DNA of 64,000 nt, taken from assembly GCF_029892685.1 (NCBI RefSeq), contig NZ_JARXVD010000017.1, forward strand, positions 62,001-126,000. The letters run 5' to 3'. Made by a program: the position numbers and the translations under genes. This document shows, one piece after another, positions 46,768 to 55,237 of the stretch. A model generated the notes under the pieces. The model made no database searches and had not been told where the DNA came from. It was given only the letters and a program-made list of their open reading frames with translations. The stretch comes from Mycobacterium sp. OTB74 (GTDB lineage: Bacteria > Actinomycetota > Actinomycetes > Mycobacteriales > Mycobacteriaceae). Every line of letters starts with the position of its first letter. The stretch's first letter is position 1.

Positions 46768-46865
46768 GATCGGTTCTCCTTGTTGGCTTGGTGGTCCAGT
46801 TGCTGGGTGATTCCATCGTCGGCTTTGACCAGGAGCTTTGTCGCTATGGCAGGCCCCCGTTCTGC
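46676..46865 (-). repeat. right arm of a perfect 190-bp inverted repeat
   Basis: Exact reverse complement of 45164-45353, carrying the leader and signal peptide of the gene at 46561. The outer flank keeps partial similarity for another 16 bp (CCTGCTAGCCGGTAGG against CCTGCTAGCAGGTAGA). The arms enclose 46675 back to 45354. Confidence 0.95.
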
Positions 46866-47026
46866 CCTACCGGCTAGCAGGGGGGTAGGTCCGGACCTTC
46901 CAGTTAGCCGGAAGCGCCATGTGGTGGGCAACCATGACGACAGCATCTCTGGCCTGGGCGATCCTGGAGGTAGCCGAAAACCGGCATCAGAACCTTCGTC
47001 AGAGCACCGAAAGTTGAGGCAGTGCA

Positions 47027-47257
47027 ATGCATACCACCCCACGTCGGATCGTCCCGTTAATCGCCGCGGCAGCCGCTTTGGCAGCCTTCGTGGCCGCGCC
47101 GGTGGCCGGCGCGGCGACATTCGCCACCGATTCACAGGTCACACAGACCACCGACAACGCACAGATCGTGGCGACCCCTGGTGCTGCCGCTCGGGAGGCA
47201 GCACAGATGCAGGAGCCGTTCGGCGGGAATGCCGGCGCTCTGATATTTCAACACTGA
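47027..47257 (+). CDS. tiny exported protein
   Basis: 76 aa. GAGG before ATG 47027; signal peptide (RRIVPLIAAAAALAAFVAAPVAGA, cleavage about 29), then a short mature chain with TTDNAQIVATPG and ending in EPFGGNAGALIFQH. The NAQIxxxPG piece faintly recalls the SPGNAQIND proteins. It is the fifth small exported gene around the kinase/regulator pair. Function unknown. Confidence 0.65.
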   Translation: MHTTPRRIVPLIAAAAALAAFVAAPVAGAATFATDSQVTQTTDNAQIVATPGAAAREAAQMQEPFGGNAGALIFQH

Positions 47258-47589
47258 TTTCGAACCTGCAGGCCGATCAACCCCGTTGGCGAGCATCACC
47301 TTTCACGATCTCGCGGACCAACGCGCTATCGGTGCATCTAGTTGGTGCGACAGAGCCCCACCGATTCGACGGAACATCTGGCGCCAATCACAGACGGCCA
47401 GACGTGCATTCATCTCGAGCGATCCAGCGTTCAACGTAAGTGACTGTCCTATTTGATAATTCGATCACATAGCCATTGGAAATCTGAGACTGGTCACGCT
47501 ACCGCTGACAGCCGTTTGTTGTTACTGCTAGCTGGAAAATCGGGCTTTTGCCCATGCACTCGGCAGATCCACGGTCATATCGTGATCGC
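47258..47589. other. 332-bp intergenic region, nothing recognised
   Basis: No supported gene, repeat or RNA structure. Relatively AT-rich around 47440-47520, in keeping with a promoter for the cupin gene at 47590. Confidence 0.35.
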
Positions 47590-48282
47590 ATGATTATCAA
47601 CCGACGAACGATGCTCAGCGGAGCAGGGGTGGCGGGAGTGGCGGCCATCGCCGGTACCGGCGCCGACCGCGCATTCTCATCCCCCCCACCTCGCGACGAC
47701 ATCCAGGAAAAGAACATGACCGAAGACGCAGCCCGGTTCGGCAATCCCCGCATCCCCGCCGAACTCAATACCGCACAGCCGCACATGTTCCACTTGGGTG
47801 CGCTGGCACCCACCGAGTTCCAGGGCGGCTCACTTCGCCAAGCGTACGAAGGCAATTGGCCGATTCTGATGGGCCAGGAGGCCAGCGTCGTGATGGTGAC
47901 GCTGCAACCCGGCGGCATCCGCGAACCACACTGGCACCCCAGTGCCTGGGAGATCAACGTCATCACCGCCGGCGTGGCAACGTGGACCCTACTCGACCCG
48001 CTCGGGCACTCGGAACACTTCGAGGCCCACGTCGGAGACGTCGTCTTCGCCCCTCAGGGCTCGCTGCACTACTTCGAGAACAAGGGCAACACCGACCTCA
48101 ACCTGTTGATCGTGTTCAACGCCAGCACCGAGGAAGGCAAAGACGACATCGGCATCGGCGCATCCATCACCAAGCTGCCGGCCGATGTGCTCGGTGTCGT
48201 ATTCGGTGTTCCCCCAGACACTTTCACCAAGTTCAAAAAAGCTGATCAGTCGTTGACGATCATCAAGCGACCGACCAGCTGA
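47590..48282 (+). CDS. Tat-exported cupin protein, oxalate-decarboxylase-like
   Basis: 230 aa. Twin-arginine signal (NRRTMLSGAGVAGVAAIAG) near the start, so export of a folded metal protein is likely. One cupin domain with motif 1 EPHWHPSAWEINVITAG and motif 2 GDVVFAPQGSLHYFEN (metal His, His, Glu, His), like one half of a bicupin oxalate decarboxylase. Substrate not known. ATG 47590 places RR at residues 5-6; the frame to 47548 would put a non-signal extension ahead. Confidence 0.8.
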   Translation: MIINRRTMLSGAGVAGVAAIAGTGADRAFSSPPPRDDIQEKNMTEDAARFGNPRIPAELNTAQPHMFHLGALAPTEFQGGSLRQAYEGNWPILMGQEASVVMVTLQPGGIREPHWHPSAWEINVITAGVATWTLLDPLGHSEHFEAHVGDVVFAPQGSLHYFENKGNTDLNLLIVFNASTEEGKDDIGIGASITKLPADVLGVVFGVPPDTFTKFKKADQSLTIIKRPTS

Positions 48283-48293
48283 CCCGAAACCTG

Positions 48294-49325
48294 CTACGCG
48301 AAGCGGAGATTCATGGTGCCCATTCCGAAAATCTTCTTGCCTGCGGATTTCGCGGTAACGATGACCGTTCCCTCGCGGGTCTCGGCATCAAGCGACTTGA
48401 TGCGCCCGCCGAACTCGATATCGGCACGCTCGGTGGCCGGCACGATCGCCGGCGCAGAAAAACGCACCGTGTACTTCGAGACCGCCCCGGGGTCGCCCGA
48501 CCACGAAGAGACGAACCCGGCGCCCAGACCCAGCACGAGCATGCCATGGGCAATCACATCGGGCAGGCCCGCGAGCTTGGCGATGGTTTCGTCCCAGTGA
48601 ATCGGGTTTGCGTCGCCGGCGACGCCCGCGTAGTTGACGAGGTCACCGCGAGCGACCAATATGTCGCGCTCCGGCAGCTTAGCGCCGATCGACAGGCTGT
48701 CGAAGTTCATCGAGCCCGGGATACGGGTCCGGCCGCCGTCAGCGATCCGTCGTCGGCCTTCGGGGCGAACCGTCTTGACGTAATCGCTCGCGGCTGCTTC
48801 GACCGAGAGGACGTCCACGTCGTGCACCACAACTTTCCGCACGGCGTCGGCGATGGCAGGATCGACCTCGTCCGCAGTGATACCGACAACGGTGGTGTGC
48901 ATGGTGTGCACGGTCTCGCCCGCGGCATCTGTGAGTGTGTTGGTGATCGTGATCATGTCCCGGCCGGCGACCCGCCGAACCGCTGACAACTCGACGTCGG
49001 TCACAAGCTCGTCGCCGACCACGATCGGCCGGTGCTGCTCAAAGACCTCCTCGGTCTGCACAAAGGTCTCGTATCCGACCACTACCTCTTGCAGCAGCTT
49101 CTGATTGGCTGCCATGGCCATTGTGGCGGTGAACGTCAACGGAGCAATGAGACCCGAGTAGCCCAACGCGGCCGCGGCATCTTCGTCCCAGTGTGCAGGG
49201 TGGTAGTCCTGCACCGCCCGGGCGTACTCGCGAACCTTCTCGCGGCCGACCCGGTAGACGCGGTCCGCCTTGTAGTAATGGCCAACCCGCTCTTGGAGCG
49301 CGGGGGCATCCGTTTCCGTTGTCAT
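48294..49325 (-). CDS. fused (3R)-hydroxyacyl-ACP dehydratase, HadA/HadB-like
   Basis: 343 aa. Double hot-dog fold: N-terminal FAS1-DH/HadA-like half (about 10-150; YARAVQDYHPAHWDEDAAAALGY) and C-terminal MaoC half (about 210-340) with the hydratase motif GDANPIHWDE and AHGMLVLGLG. Dehydrates (3R)-hydroxyacyl thioesters in fatty- or mycolic-acid-type elongation, or hydrates enoyl-CoA. ATG 49325 is favoured over a start four codons up. The PHA synthase needs (3R)-hydroxyacyl-CoA, but a link is speculative at this distance. Confidence 0.85.
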   Translation of the reverse strand: MTTETDAPALQERVGHYYKADRVYRVGREKVREYARAVQDYHPAHWDEDAAAALGYSGLIAPLTFTATMAMAANQKLLQEVVVGYETFVQTEEVFEQHRPIVVGDELVTDVELSAVRRVAGRDMITITNTLTDAAGETVHTMHTTVVGITADEVDPAIADAVRKVVVHDVDVLSVEAAASDYVKTVRPEGRRRIADGGRTRIPGSMNFDSLSIGAKLPERDILVARGDLVNYAGVAGDANPIHWDETIAKLAGLPDVIAHGMLVLGLGAGFVSSWSGDPGAVSKYTVRFSAPAIVPATERADIEFGGRIKSLDAETREGTVIVTAKSAGKKIFGMGTMNLRFA

Positions 49326-49407
49326 AAACTCTCTCACCTCAGTAATGAGGTGATCGTAGTCTGGTCAGGATGCGCTGACATGCATGGTCTGACGGAACCG
49401 CCAGCAG

Positions 49408-52400
49408 TCAGCCCACCGTCGCAGCCCACTCCAGGTGCCCCTGAAAGCCGAGAGCTTTCGCTTTGTTGCGGTACGAATCCCATAACTGCGCAAAATTTGC
49501 GGTGTCTCCGTGAGCCTGTGCCAGCAGCGCACGCAACCGCAACAGCCAGATTTCTCGTAGCACCAGCTCCTCGTCGACTGGGACGTTCGCCAACCGGTCG
49601 ATCGCGGCCTCGGCTTCAGCCAAGTCGCCGTCGTCCCCGCGATCGAGGAGTGCCTCCACGAACACCCCTGTCGCAGGAACACCCCATCCCAGCAGCTGGC
49701 CTTGGTGTGCCAGTTGGTCGACGGCCGTCCGCATCAACGCGACGGCGTCGTCGCGGTCCGTAAACCGAGCTCTCTCGCGTCCCAAATACACGTTGACCAT
49801 CGGCAAGTCGCCCAGAAGGTAAGCCTGGCGTTGGAGCATCTCGCTGATCTCGGCGAGGATTTGGTGTCCACGCTCGTGCTCGGCATCCGTTGGGCGGTGC
49901 ACCAGTGCAAGAGCCACCGTCATCCGAGCGAGGGCCAATGCGAGGTCGTCACCGGATCGTTCAGAGATCTTCAGGGCATCTTCGATCTCACGCATGGCGT
50001 GATCGTCGGGCACCAGTACCCCATGCGGTATCCCCGTGATGTAGGCGTAGGTCACGACGGTGGCGTAGGACGTGGGGTCAGCGCTGCGGGCTATGGCCAG
50101 CCCGGACCGCAGGTCGTCTGACCATCCGGGTCGACCGAGCCAGTAACGGGCAAGACCTTGCTGGGCAAAACTGAGCGCCAATGGTGACCCGAATATCAGG
50201 TTGCCCATGGACGGATCGCCATCAGCCAGTTCGATAGCTTTTTGCGACCACTTCAGGACGTCAGGCCACCCTCCGCTCTCGGTCTTGGCGTGGGCGGCCG
50301 CAAAGGACAGCGCCACCGTCAAGGTCGGCTCGCCCACCGACTCGATGATGTCCATGGCTTCAGACGCCAGCTGCGACGCCTCGCGGACATGAGCCTGGAA
50401 GGTCAGGTCCATCACCAGCCCGACCATGCCGATCGCGAGCGCTGTGTTGTCCCCGGCCGCGGTACAGAGCTCGCGCAGTTCATCAAAACGGGTGCCGGCC
50501 ACGCTTTCGTGTGTGCGCCAAGCGATACCGCACAACATGGTTCGTGGCGCAATACGCATGGCTGCCCGCTGTTGATCGTCAGCGGGCAACGCGTCGGCGA
50601 TCCTTCGGACACGCTCCCAGCTCACTCGCGCCGCATTGATGTCCCGGTTGGTCGCCCAGACTCCGGCTCGCACATGCCACTCGTATGCGGCATGCACATC
50701 ACCGGCGGCCTCCAGGTGCTCGGCGATCAGTGCAGCATTCTCCTCACTAGAGGCCGCGCGGGCCTCGATGAGCGCGGCCAGTCGCCGGTGCAGCTCGGCG
50801 CGATCGGATTTCAGCTGCGTGTCGTAAGCGACCGTGCGAATCAGCGGATGGTGAAACACATATCGCTGTCCGGTCGGCACGCTGACCTCATCAACAAGCT
50901 CGGCCGCCACAAGATCGGTGATCCGGGGCTCAATGCCCAGGTCCTGAAGCAGGCTCGCGTCGAGCCGTGAACCGATGACCGCGGCGGCATTCAAGGTCTG
51001 TTTGGCCTCCACGTTGAGCCGATCGATGCGCGCCGCGATAGTCGCCTGCACGGTGGCCGGGACGCTGACCTCGGCAGCCTCGACGGCCGAGGTGTAGGCG
51101 CCCCGGCTGCCCCGCAGCACACCGCGCTCGGCGAGTTCTTGCACCATCTCTTCAGCGAAGAACGGGTTACCGGCAGCCCGGTCGGCGATCCTGGTGGCCA
51201 ACCCTGTGACCGAGGAGTCGTGCCCCAACAGGTCATTAACTAGTGCTTCTGTCTCGGGGTCACTCAGTGGCGCCAGCGCGATGGTGTGCGCTCCGGGCAC
51301 CCGGCTCAACACGCCCTGATATTCGGGACGGTAGCTGATCAGCAACAACGAGGGCGTCTGGTTAATCACTGCCACGAAGTCGGCGATCATGGATTCGCTG
51401 ACCTCGTCGATCCAGTGCACGTCCTCGACGACGTAAACCGCCGGGAATTCGCGGGCCAGCGACACCGCATTGACCAGAGCCGTCAACCGGCGTCGGCGCG
51501 CGTCCGGATCGATCTTGGGCAGCACCGCCTCGGGATCGGCAATGCCCAGCAGATCGTTGAAAAGCAGCACGTCCTCTGGTTCAGCGTCGGGCACCCGGGT
51601 CAGCACCAGCTCGCGGGCGGCCGCAGCGTCCATATCCGTCACCCCGAACGCGGCCCGCAGCAACCGCGCCACCACGCGGAAGGCGATGTCGCTGGCGTGC
51701 GACGAGCAGAACACGGTGAACACCTGCACGCCCCGGTCCGTTGCCTTTGTAGCGACCTCACGCACCAGACGGCTCTTGCCGATGCCTGGTGATCCGACAA
51801 TTCCGACCATCGCGCCGTCGCCGTCGATGGCCCGCTCCAACAGACCTTCAACGGCCGACATCTCCCAGCGGCGGCCGACCAGATTCGACTCGGCACGCCC
51901 GGCACCGCGACGCCCATCGGTCATGCCGAACAGCCGATGGCCCGTCACGGTCTCATCTAGGCCCTTGATTCGAACCTCTTCTGACGATCCGAGATTCGCG
52001 GCGCCCTCAACCAGCCGTGCGGTTGACTCACTGAGCATCACTCCGCCCGGCTCGGCGACCGACTCCATCCGTTGCGCCATCCCGACTTGCTCACCAACTG
52101 CGGTATAGCCCAGTGCACCCGAACCGATTTCGCCGACGATCACCTGCCCGGAGTTGAGTCCCACCCGCAGCCGGAGGTCCACACCATCGCGCTCTTGGAC
52201 CTGGACGGCAAGTCGCTTCGCTTCCGTCTGGACGTCCAGGGCCGCCAGACACGCCCGAATGGCGTGATCCTCCAACGCGGCGGGCGCGCCGAACACCGCC
52301 ATGATCCCGTCACCGGTGAACTTGTCGACCGTGCCGCCGTACCGGCGTACCACTGCCGCGCAACGTCCTGCGAGATCGGTCATGATCTCTCGGAGGCGCT

Positions 52401-52578
52401 CCGCCCCGACCGCAGCGGCAATGTCCATCGAATGCACCACATCGGCGAAGAACACCGTTACCTGCTTGTACTCCGCACGAGCATCGCGCGCCACGACCGG
52501 CGTGCCGCAGCCGTCGCAGAACTTCGCACCCTCGCGCGGCGAGGTGCCACACGTGCGACACGCGGTCGCTGCGGTCAT
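49408..52578 (-). CDS. zinc ribbon + class III nucleotide cyclase + AAA ATPase + TPR regulator (copy 1)
   Basis: 1056 aa. Zinc ribbon (CRTCG...FCDGCG, 7-25), class III adenylate/guanylate cyclase domain (about 36-215; VTVFFADVVHSMD, GDGIMAVFGAP, RVGLNSGQVIVGEIGS), AAA/STAND NTPase (about 235-500; VGIVGSPGIGKSRLVRE Walker A; YVVEDVHWID Walker B), then a long TPR-like helical repeat region. No LuxR HTH at the end. Signal-responsive cyclic-nucleotide and scaffold role. It has a close paralogue at 58292-61465 in the same orientation. Start ATG 52578 matches that copy exactly, with GGAGGG upstream. Confidence 0.85.
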   Translation of the reverse strand: MTAATACRTCGTSPREGAKFCDGCGTPVVARDARAEYKQVTVFFADVVHSMDIAAAVGAERLREIMTDLAGRCAAVVRRYGGTVDKFTGDGIMAVFGAPAALEDHAIRACLAALDVQTEAKRLAVQVQERDGVDLRLRVGLNSGQVIVGEIGSGALGYTAVGEQVGMAQRMESVAEPGGVMLSESTARLVEGAANLGSSEEVRIKGLDETVTGHRLFGMTDGRRGAGRAESNLVGRRWEMSAVEGLLERAIDGDGAMVGIVGSPGIGKSRLVREVATKATDRGVQVFTVFCSSHASDIAFRVVARLLRAAFGVTDMDAAAARELVLTRVPDAEPEDVLLFNDLLGIADPEAVLPKIDPDARRRRLTALVNAVSLAREFPAVYVVEDVHWIDEVSESMIADFVAVINQTPSLLLISYRPEYQGVLSRVPGAHTIALAPLSDPETEALVNDLLGHDSSVTGLATRIADRAAGNPFFAEEMVQELAERGVLRGSRGAYTSAVEAAEVSVPATVQATIAARIDRLNVEAKQTLNAAAVIGSRLDASLLQDLGIEPRITDLVAAELVDEVSVPTGQRYVFHHPLIRTVAYDTQLKSDRAELHRRLAALIEARAASSEENAALIAEHLEAAGDVHAAYEWHVRAGVWATNRDINAARVSWERVRRIADALPADDQQRAAMRIAPRTMLCGIAWRTHESVAGTRFDELRELCTAAGDNTALAIGMVGLVMDLTFQAHVREASQLASEAMDIIESVGEPTLTVALSFAAAHAKTESGGWPDVLKWSQKAIELADGDPSMGNLIFGSPLALSFAQQGLARYWLGRPGWSDDLRSGLAIARSADPTSYATVVTYAYITGIPHGVLVPDDHAMREIEDALKISERSGDDLALALARMTVALALVHRPTDAEHERGHQILAEISEMLQRQAYLLGDLPMVNVYLGRERARFTDRDDAVALMRTAVDQLAHQGQLLGWGVPATGVFVEALLDRGDDGDLAEAEAAIDRLANVPVDEELVLREIWLLRLRALLAQAHGDTANFAQLWDSYRNKAKALGFQGHLEWAATVG

Positions 52579-52680
52579 CCGACCCTCCGCGCTTTCGGCC
52601 CCCAGAGTTGCTAGGGCTACAGAATAGGACTCGAGACCTCTCCGTGGCGCCTCATTAACGCCAACATCCACAGCAAACGT

Positions 52681-54225
52681 TCAGAATGTCTCCAGTAACT
52701 TCAGCGCGTCGCTGCGCCGGAGTTTGCCCGACGCAGTTTTGGGCAACGCACCGGGCGGAAGTAACCGCACGTGGCATGGAGGGTGACCGACTCGGCTGTT
52801 GACTCGGGCCACGATCTCGCGAGTGATCGCCGGTTGCCGGTGTGCGTCCGGTGAGCGCACTTCAGCCAGAACGGCGAAACCTTCTCTTTCTGCACCGGCG
52901 TCCATTCGCACTGCGGCGACGCACCCTCGACGCACGCCGTCGACGTCGGCGGCAGCCCGTTCAATGTCGGTGGGGTATATGTTTCGTCCGGCAACAATGA
53001 TGACGTCTTTGGTCCGGCCGCAGACATAGAGCAGGCCGGATTCGTCGAGGTAACCGATATCGCCGGTATCGAACCATCCGTCGGGGCCGGCCATCGGCGA
53101 CGGCCCGGACTGGGTCAGATAGCGCCCGGCCACCTGCGGGCCCCGAATGTGGATGGCCCCGCCGACCCCGATTCTCAGTTGCAGACCCGTTGCGGGCAGC
53201 CCTAGGCACACCGCACCAGCGGCGTCTGCCACCGCCGCTTGGTCCCATGCGCTGGTTGACGCCATCAGCGTTGCCTCGGCCAAGCCGTAGGCCGGGGTAG
53301 GTGCGGTCGGCCGCAAGCCGAATGGCGCTCCTGCAGAAACGAACCGGTCGATATCGCGATGGTCGATCGGCTCTGCCCCGTTGATGGCCACTCGCAGCCG
53401 CGACAAGTCGATCGAGCGGGCTTGGGCGCGAGCGAGCACTCGGGCCAGAATCGCGTAACCAAAGTTGGGTCCAGAGGTGAGAGTGGCTCTGTGCTCGCTG
53501 ATCAGCTCAGCCCACACGATTGGCCGAGTCAGGAATTCCTCGGGACGCACCACAAGTGCCTGCATTCCCAGCTGCATCGGGAGACACAGCAGCGCCACCA
53601 TGCCCATGTCGTGCGATAGCGGAAGCCAACTCGCCATGGAGTCGCGATCCGCGTCGAGGTCCACACCGTCGACCATGGCCCTGGTGTTAGCCGCAAAGTT
53701 GCCGTGCGTGATCTCGATCGCCTTCGGAGTACCAGTCGAACCAGATGTCAACTGGCGCAATGCAATATCAGATTCCTCGGCATCATCTGGCGCCACCGCA
53801 GTCGCCGTCCTCAACTCGTTGACCGTGGCGATCGAAAGTGCCGCGAAACCGCTGTGGCCGACCATGGACAGGAACGGCTCCCCGAGCACCAACAGATCGG
53901 CCTGCACAGTGCGGGCAGCGCGCACGGTATCGGCCACCCACGCTTCGAGATCGGTGCGCGGTGTTGGTTGCTGCAGCATGGTCACACCGGCTCGACGCAT
54001 CCATGCCGCCTGCGTCAATGCGGCCACGTCACCGCCGTCCCCTGCCAAGACCGCCACCGATGATCCTGTTTCCACGCCCCGGCGCGCCAATCCCCCGGCG
54101 ATGGTTCGTGCCTGAGCGTGAATATCGCTCCAACTCCACTGGATCAGGTTCCTTGCGGGCCCGCAGCGCAGTCCGTGTCGCGACGTCGATGCAGCGACAA
54201 ACATTTGCTCGGTCAACAGGCTCAC
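52681..54225 (-). CDS. fatty-acyl-AMP ligase (FAAL-type)
   Basis: 514 aa. ANL superfamily: P-loop LTSGSTGTPKAIEITHGN, FAAL-typical SWLPLSHDMGM, YGLAEATLM, and GWFDTGDIGYLDESGLLYVCGRTKD; C-terminal Lys in LPKTASGKLRR. Activates a fatty acid as acyl-AMP and would load it on the ACP encoded two genes upstream. GTG 54225 overlaps the thioesterase stop (GTGA). Slightly shorter than many FAALs (about 580). Substrate chain unknown. Confidence 0.85.
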   Translation of the reverse strand: MSLLTEQMFVAASTSRHGLRCGPARNLIQWSWSDIHAQARTIAGGLARRGVETGSSVAVLAGDGGDVAALTQAAWMRRAGVTMLQQPTPRTDLEAWVADTVRAARTVQADLLVLGEPFLSMVGHSGFAALSIATVNELRTATAVAPDDAEESDIALRQLTSGSTGTPKAIEITHGNFAANTRAMVDGVDLDADRDSMASWLPLSHDMGMVALLCLPMQLGMQALVVRPEEFLTRPIVWAELISEHRATLTSGPNFGYAILARVLARAQARSIDLSRLRVAINGAEPIDHRDIDRFVSAGAPFGLRPTAPTPAYGLAEATLMASTSAWDQAAVADAAGAVCLGLPATGLQLRIGVGGAIHIRGPQVAGRYLTQSGPSPMAGPDGWFDTGDIGYLDESGLLYVCGRTKDVIIVAGRNIYPTDIERAAADVDGVRRGCVAAVRMDAGAEREGFAVLAEVRSPDAHRQPAITREIVARVNSRVGHPPCHVRLLPPGALPKTASGKLRRSDALKLLETF

Positions 54226-54971
54226 GATGCCTTCACCTCTTTCATCGAGTCGTGCTCATGCAGTACGTCAACGATCGCCGTCACCAGCGTGGCCGCAGGG
54301 CGGCGGAACAGGAAATGCCCGCCCTCGAACATCTGAAGTGTTTGCGGCTCTTGCGAATACCTCGACCACTGCGTCATCACGTCCGGTGGTACCAGTTGGT
54401 CGCCAAGCCCGCCGAAGATGTGTAGACGGCAGGGCACCGGTATTACTTCACGGGCACCGAACGAGGACTGGATACGTAAGTCGTCGCGAATTACCGACAC
54501 CAGCAACCGAACCCACTCAGGTTTGCTGAGCACTTTGGCGGGTATGCCGCCATGCCGCACCAGTTCGCGGGCCAGCTGGGCGTCGTCGATTTGCTCGATC
54601 CCTTCGGCTGTCCCACCCAGATGCGGTGGCTGGCACGCGGCCACCACCATCGCTTCAGGGACCGACAAACCCTCCGAGAGGCGTTGGCGGGCAAGGGTAT
54701 ATGCCACGACGGCGCCCATACTGTGGCCCAGCAGGACATGTGGCTCAGCCAGAACATCGCACAACTCGCCGCTCAGCAGCCGCACACACTCATCGACATC
54801 GACAATCCGCTGCTCGGCAGCCCGAGAGTCCCTGCCGGGCAGCGTGACGGAAGTGAGCCTTACTTCATCGGGCAGGGCGCGCTGCAGCGCAGCGAACGAT
54901 GCACTGCCACCACCTGCAGCGTGGAAGCACACGAGCCGCGGCAGTCCCCTGCTTGTTGGGCCGGCGGTCAT
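54222..54971 (-). CDS. type II thioesterase
   Basis: 249 aa alpha/beta hydrolase: LVCFHAAGGGSASF, nucleophile GHSMGAVVAY, and C-terminal GGHFLF with the catalytic His. Type II thioesterases release or edit acyl groups on carrier proteins. ATG 54971 overlaps the ACP stop by 4 nt, and its own stop overlaps the FAAL start, so all are coupled. Confidence 0.9.
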   Translation of the reverse strand: MTAGPTSRGLPRLVCFHAAGGGSASFAALQRALPDEVRLTSVTLPGRDSRAAEQRIVDVDECVRLLSGELCDVLAEPHVLLGHSMGAVVAYTLARQRLSEGLSVPEAMVVAACQPPHLGGTAEGIEQIDDAQLARELVRHGGIPAKVLSKPEWVRLLVSVIRDDLRIQSSFGAREVIPVPCRLHIFGGLGDQLVPPDVMTQWSRYSQEPQTLQMFEGGHFLFRRPAATLVTAIVDVLHEHDSMKEVKAS

Positions 54972-55237
54972 GACACCAGTGCATCGGCGGCCTGGCCCGA
55001 CAGATCGATACGGCGGCTGATGTCCTCAATCGCATCACCCACGGTGACGATGTCGATGCCGACATCCAGGCTCAGACCGAACCCGTAACGTTCCTCGCAA
55101 GTCAGCATGAGCTCCAACGCTCCAAGTGAATCCAGTCCGAGTTCGTCGAAGGTACGCGACGCGGTGACCTCGCCGACCGGCATCCTGAGGTACGAGGCGA
55201 TTGCGGTGCGGACGAAATCCCCTATGTCATTTGTCAT
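54968..55237 (-). CDS. stand-alone acyl carrier protein
   Basis: 89 aa. Phosphopantetheine site GLDSLGALEL (Ser about 38), followed by the LTCEERYGFGLSLD helix. ATG 55237 overlaps the P450 stop by 4 nt; an open frame further up to 55522 is antisense-like noise. Freestanding ACP between a P450 and a thioesterase implies ACP-bound chemistry. Confidence 0.9.
   Translation of the reverse strand: MTNDIGDFVRTAIASYLRMPVGEVTASRTFDELGLDSLGALELMLTCEERYGFGLSLDVGIDIVTVGDAIEDISRRIDLSGQAADALVS

Noticed and set aside
45152..46877. insertion sequence or transposon with 190-bp terminal repeats
   Set aside because: No transposase or target duplication; the arms are ordinary leader and signal-peptide sequence of two paralogous genes.
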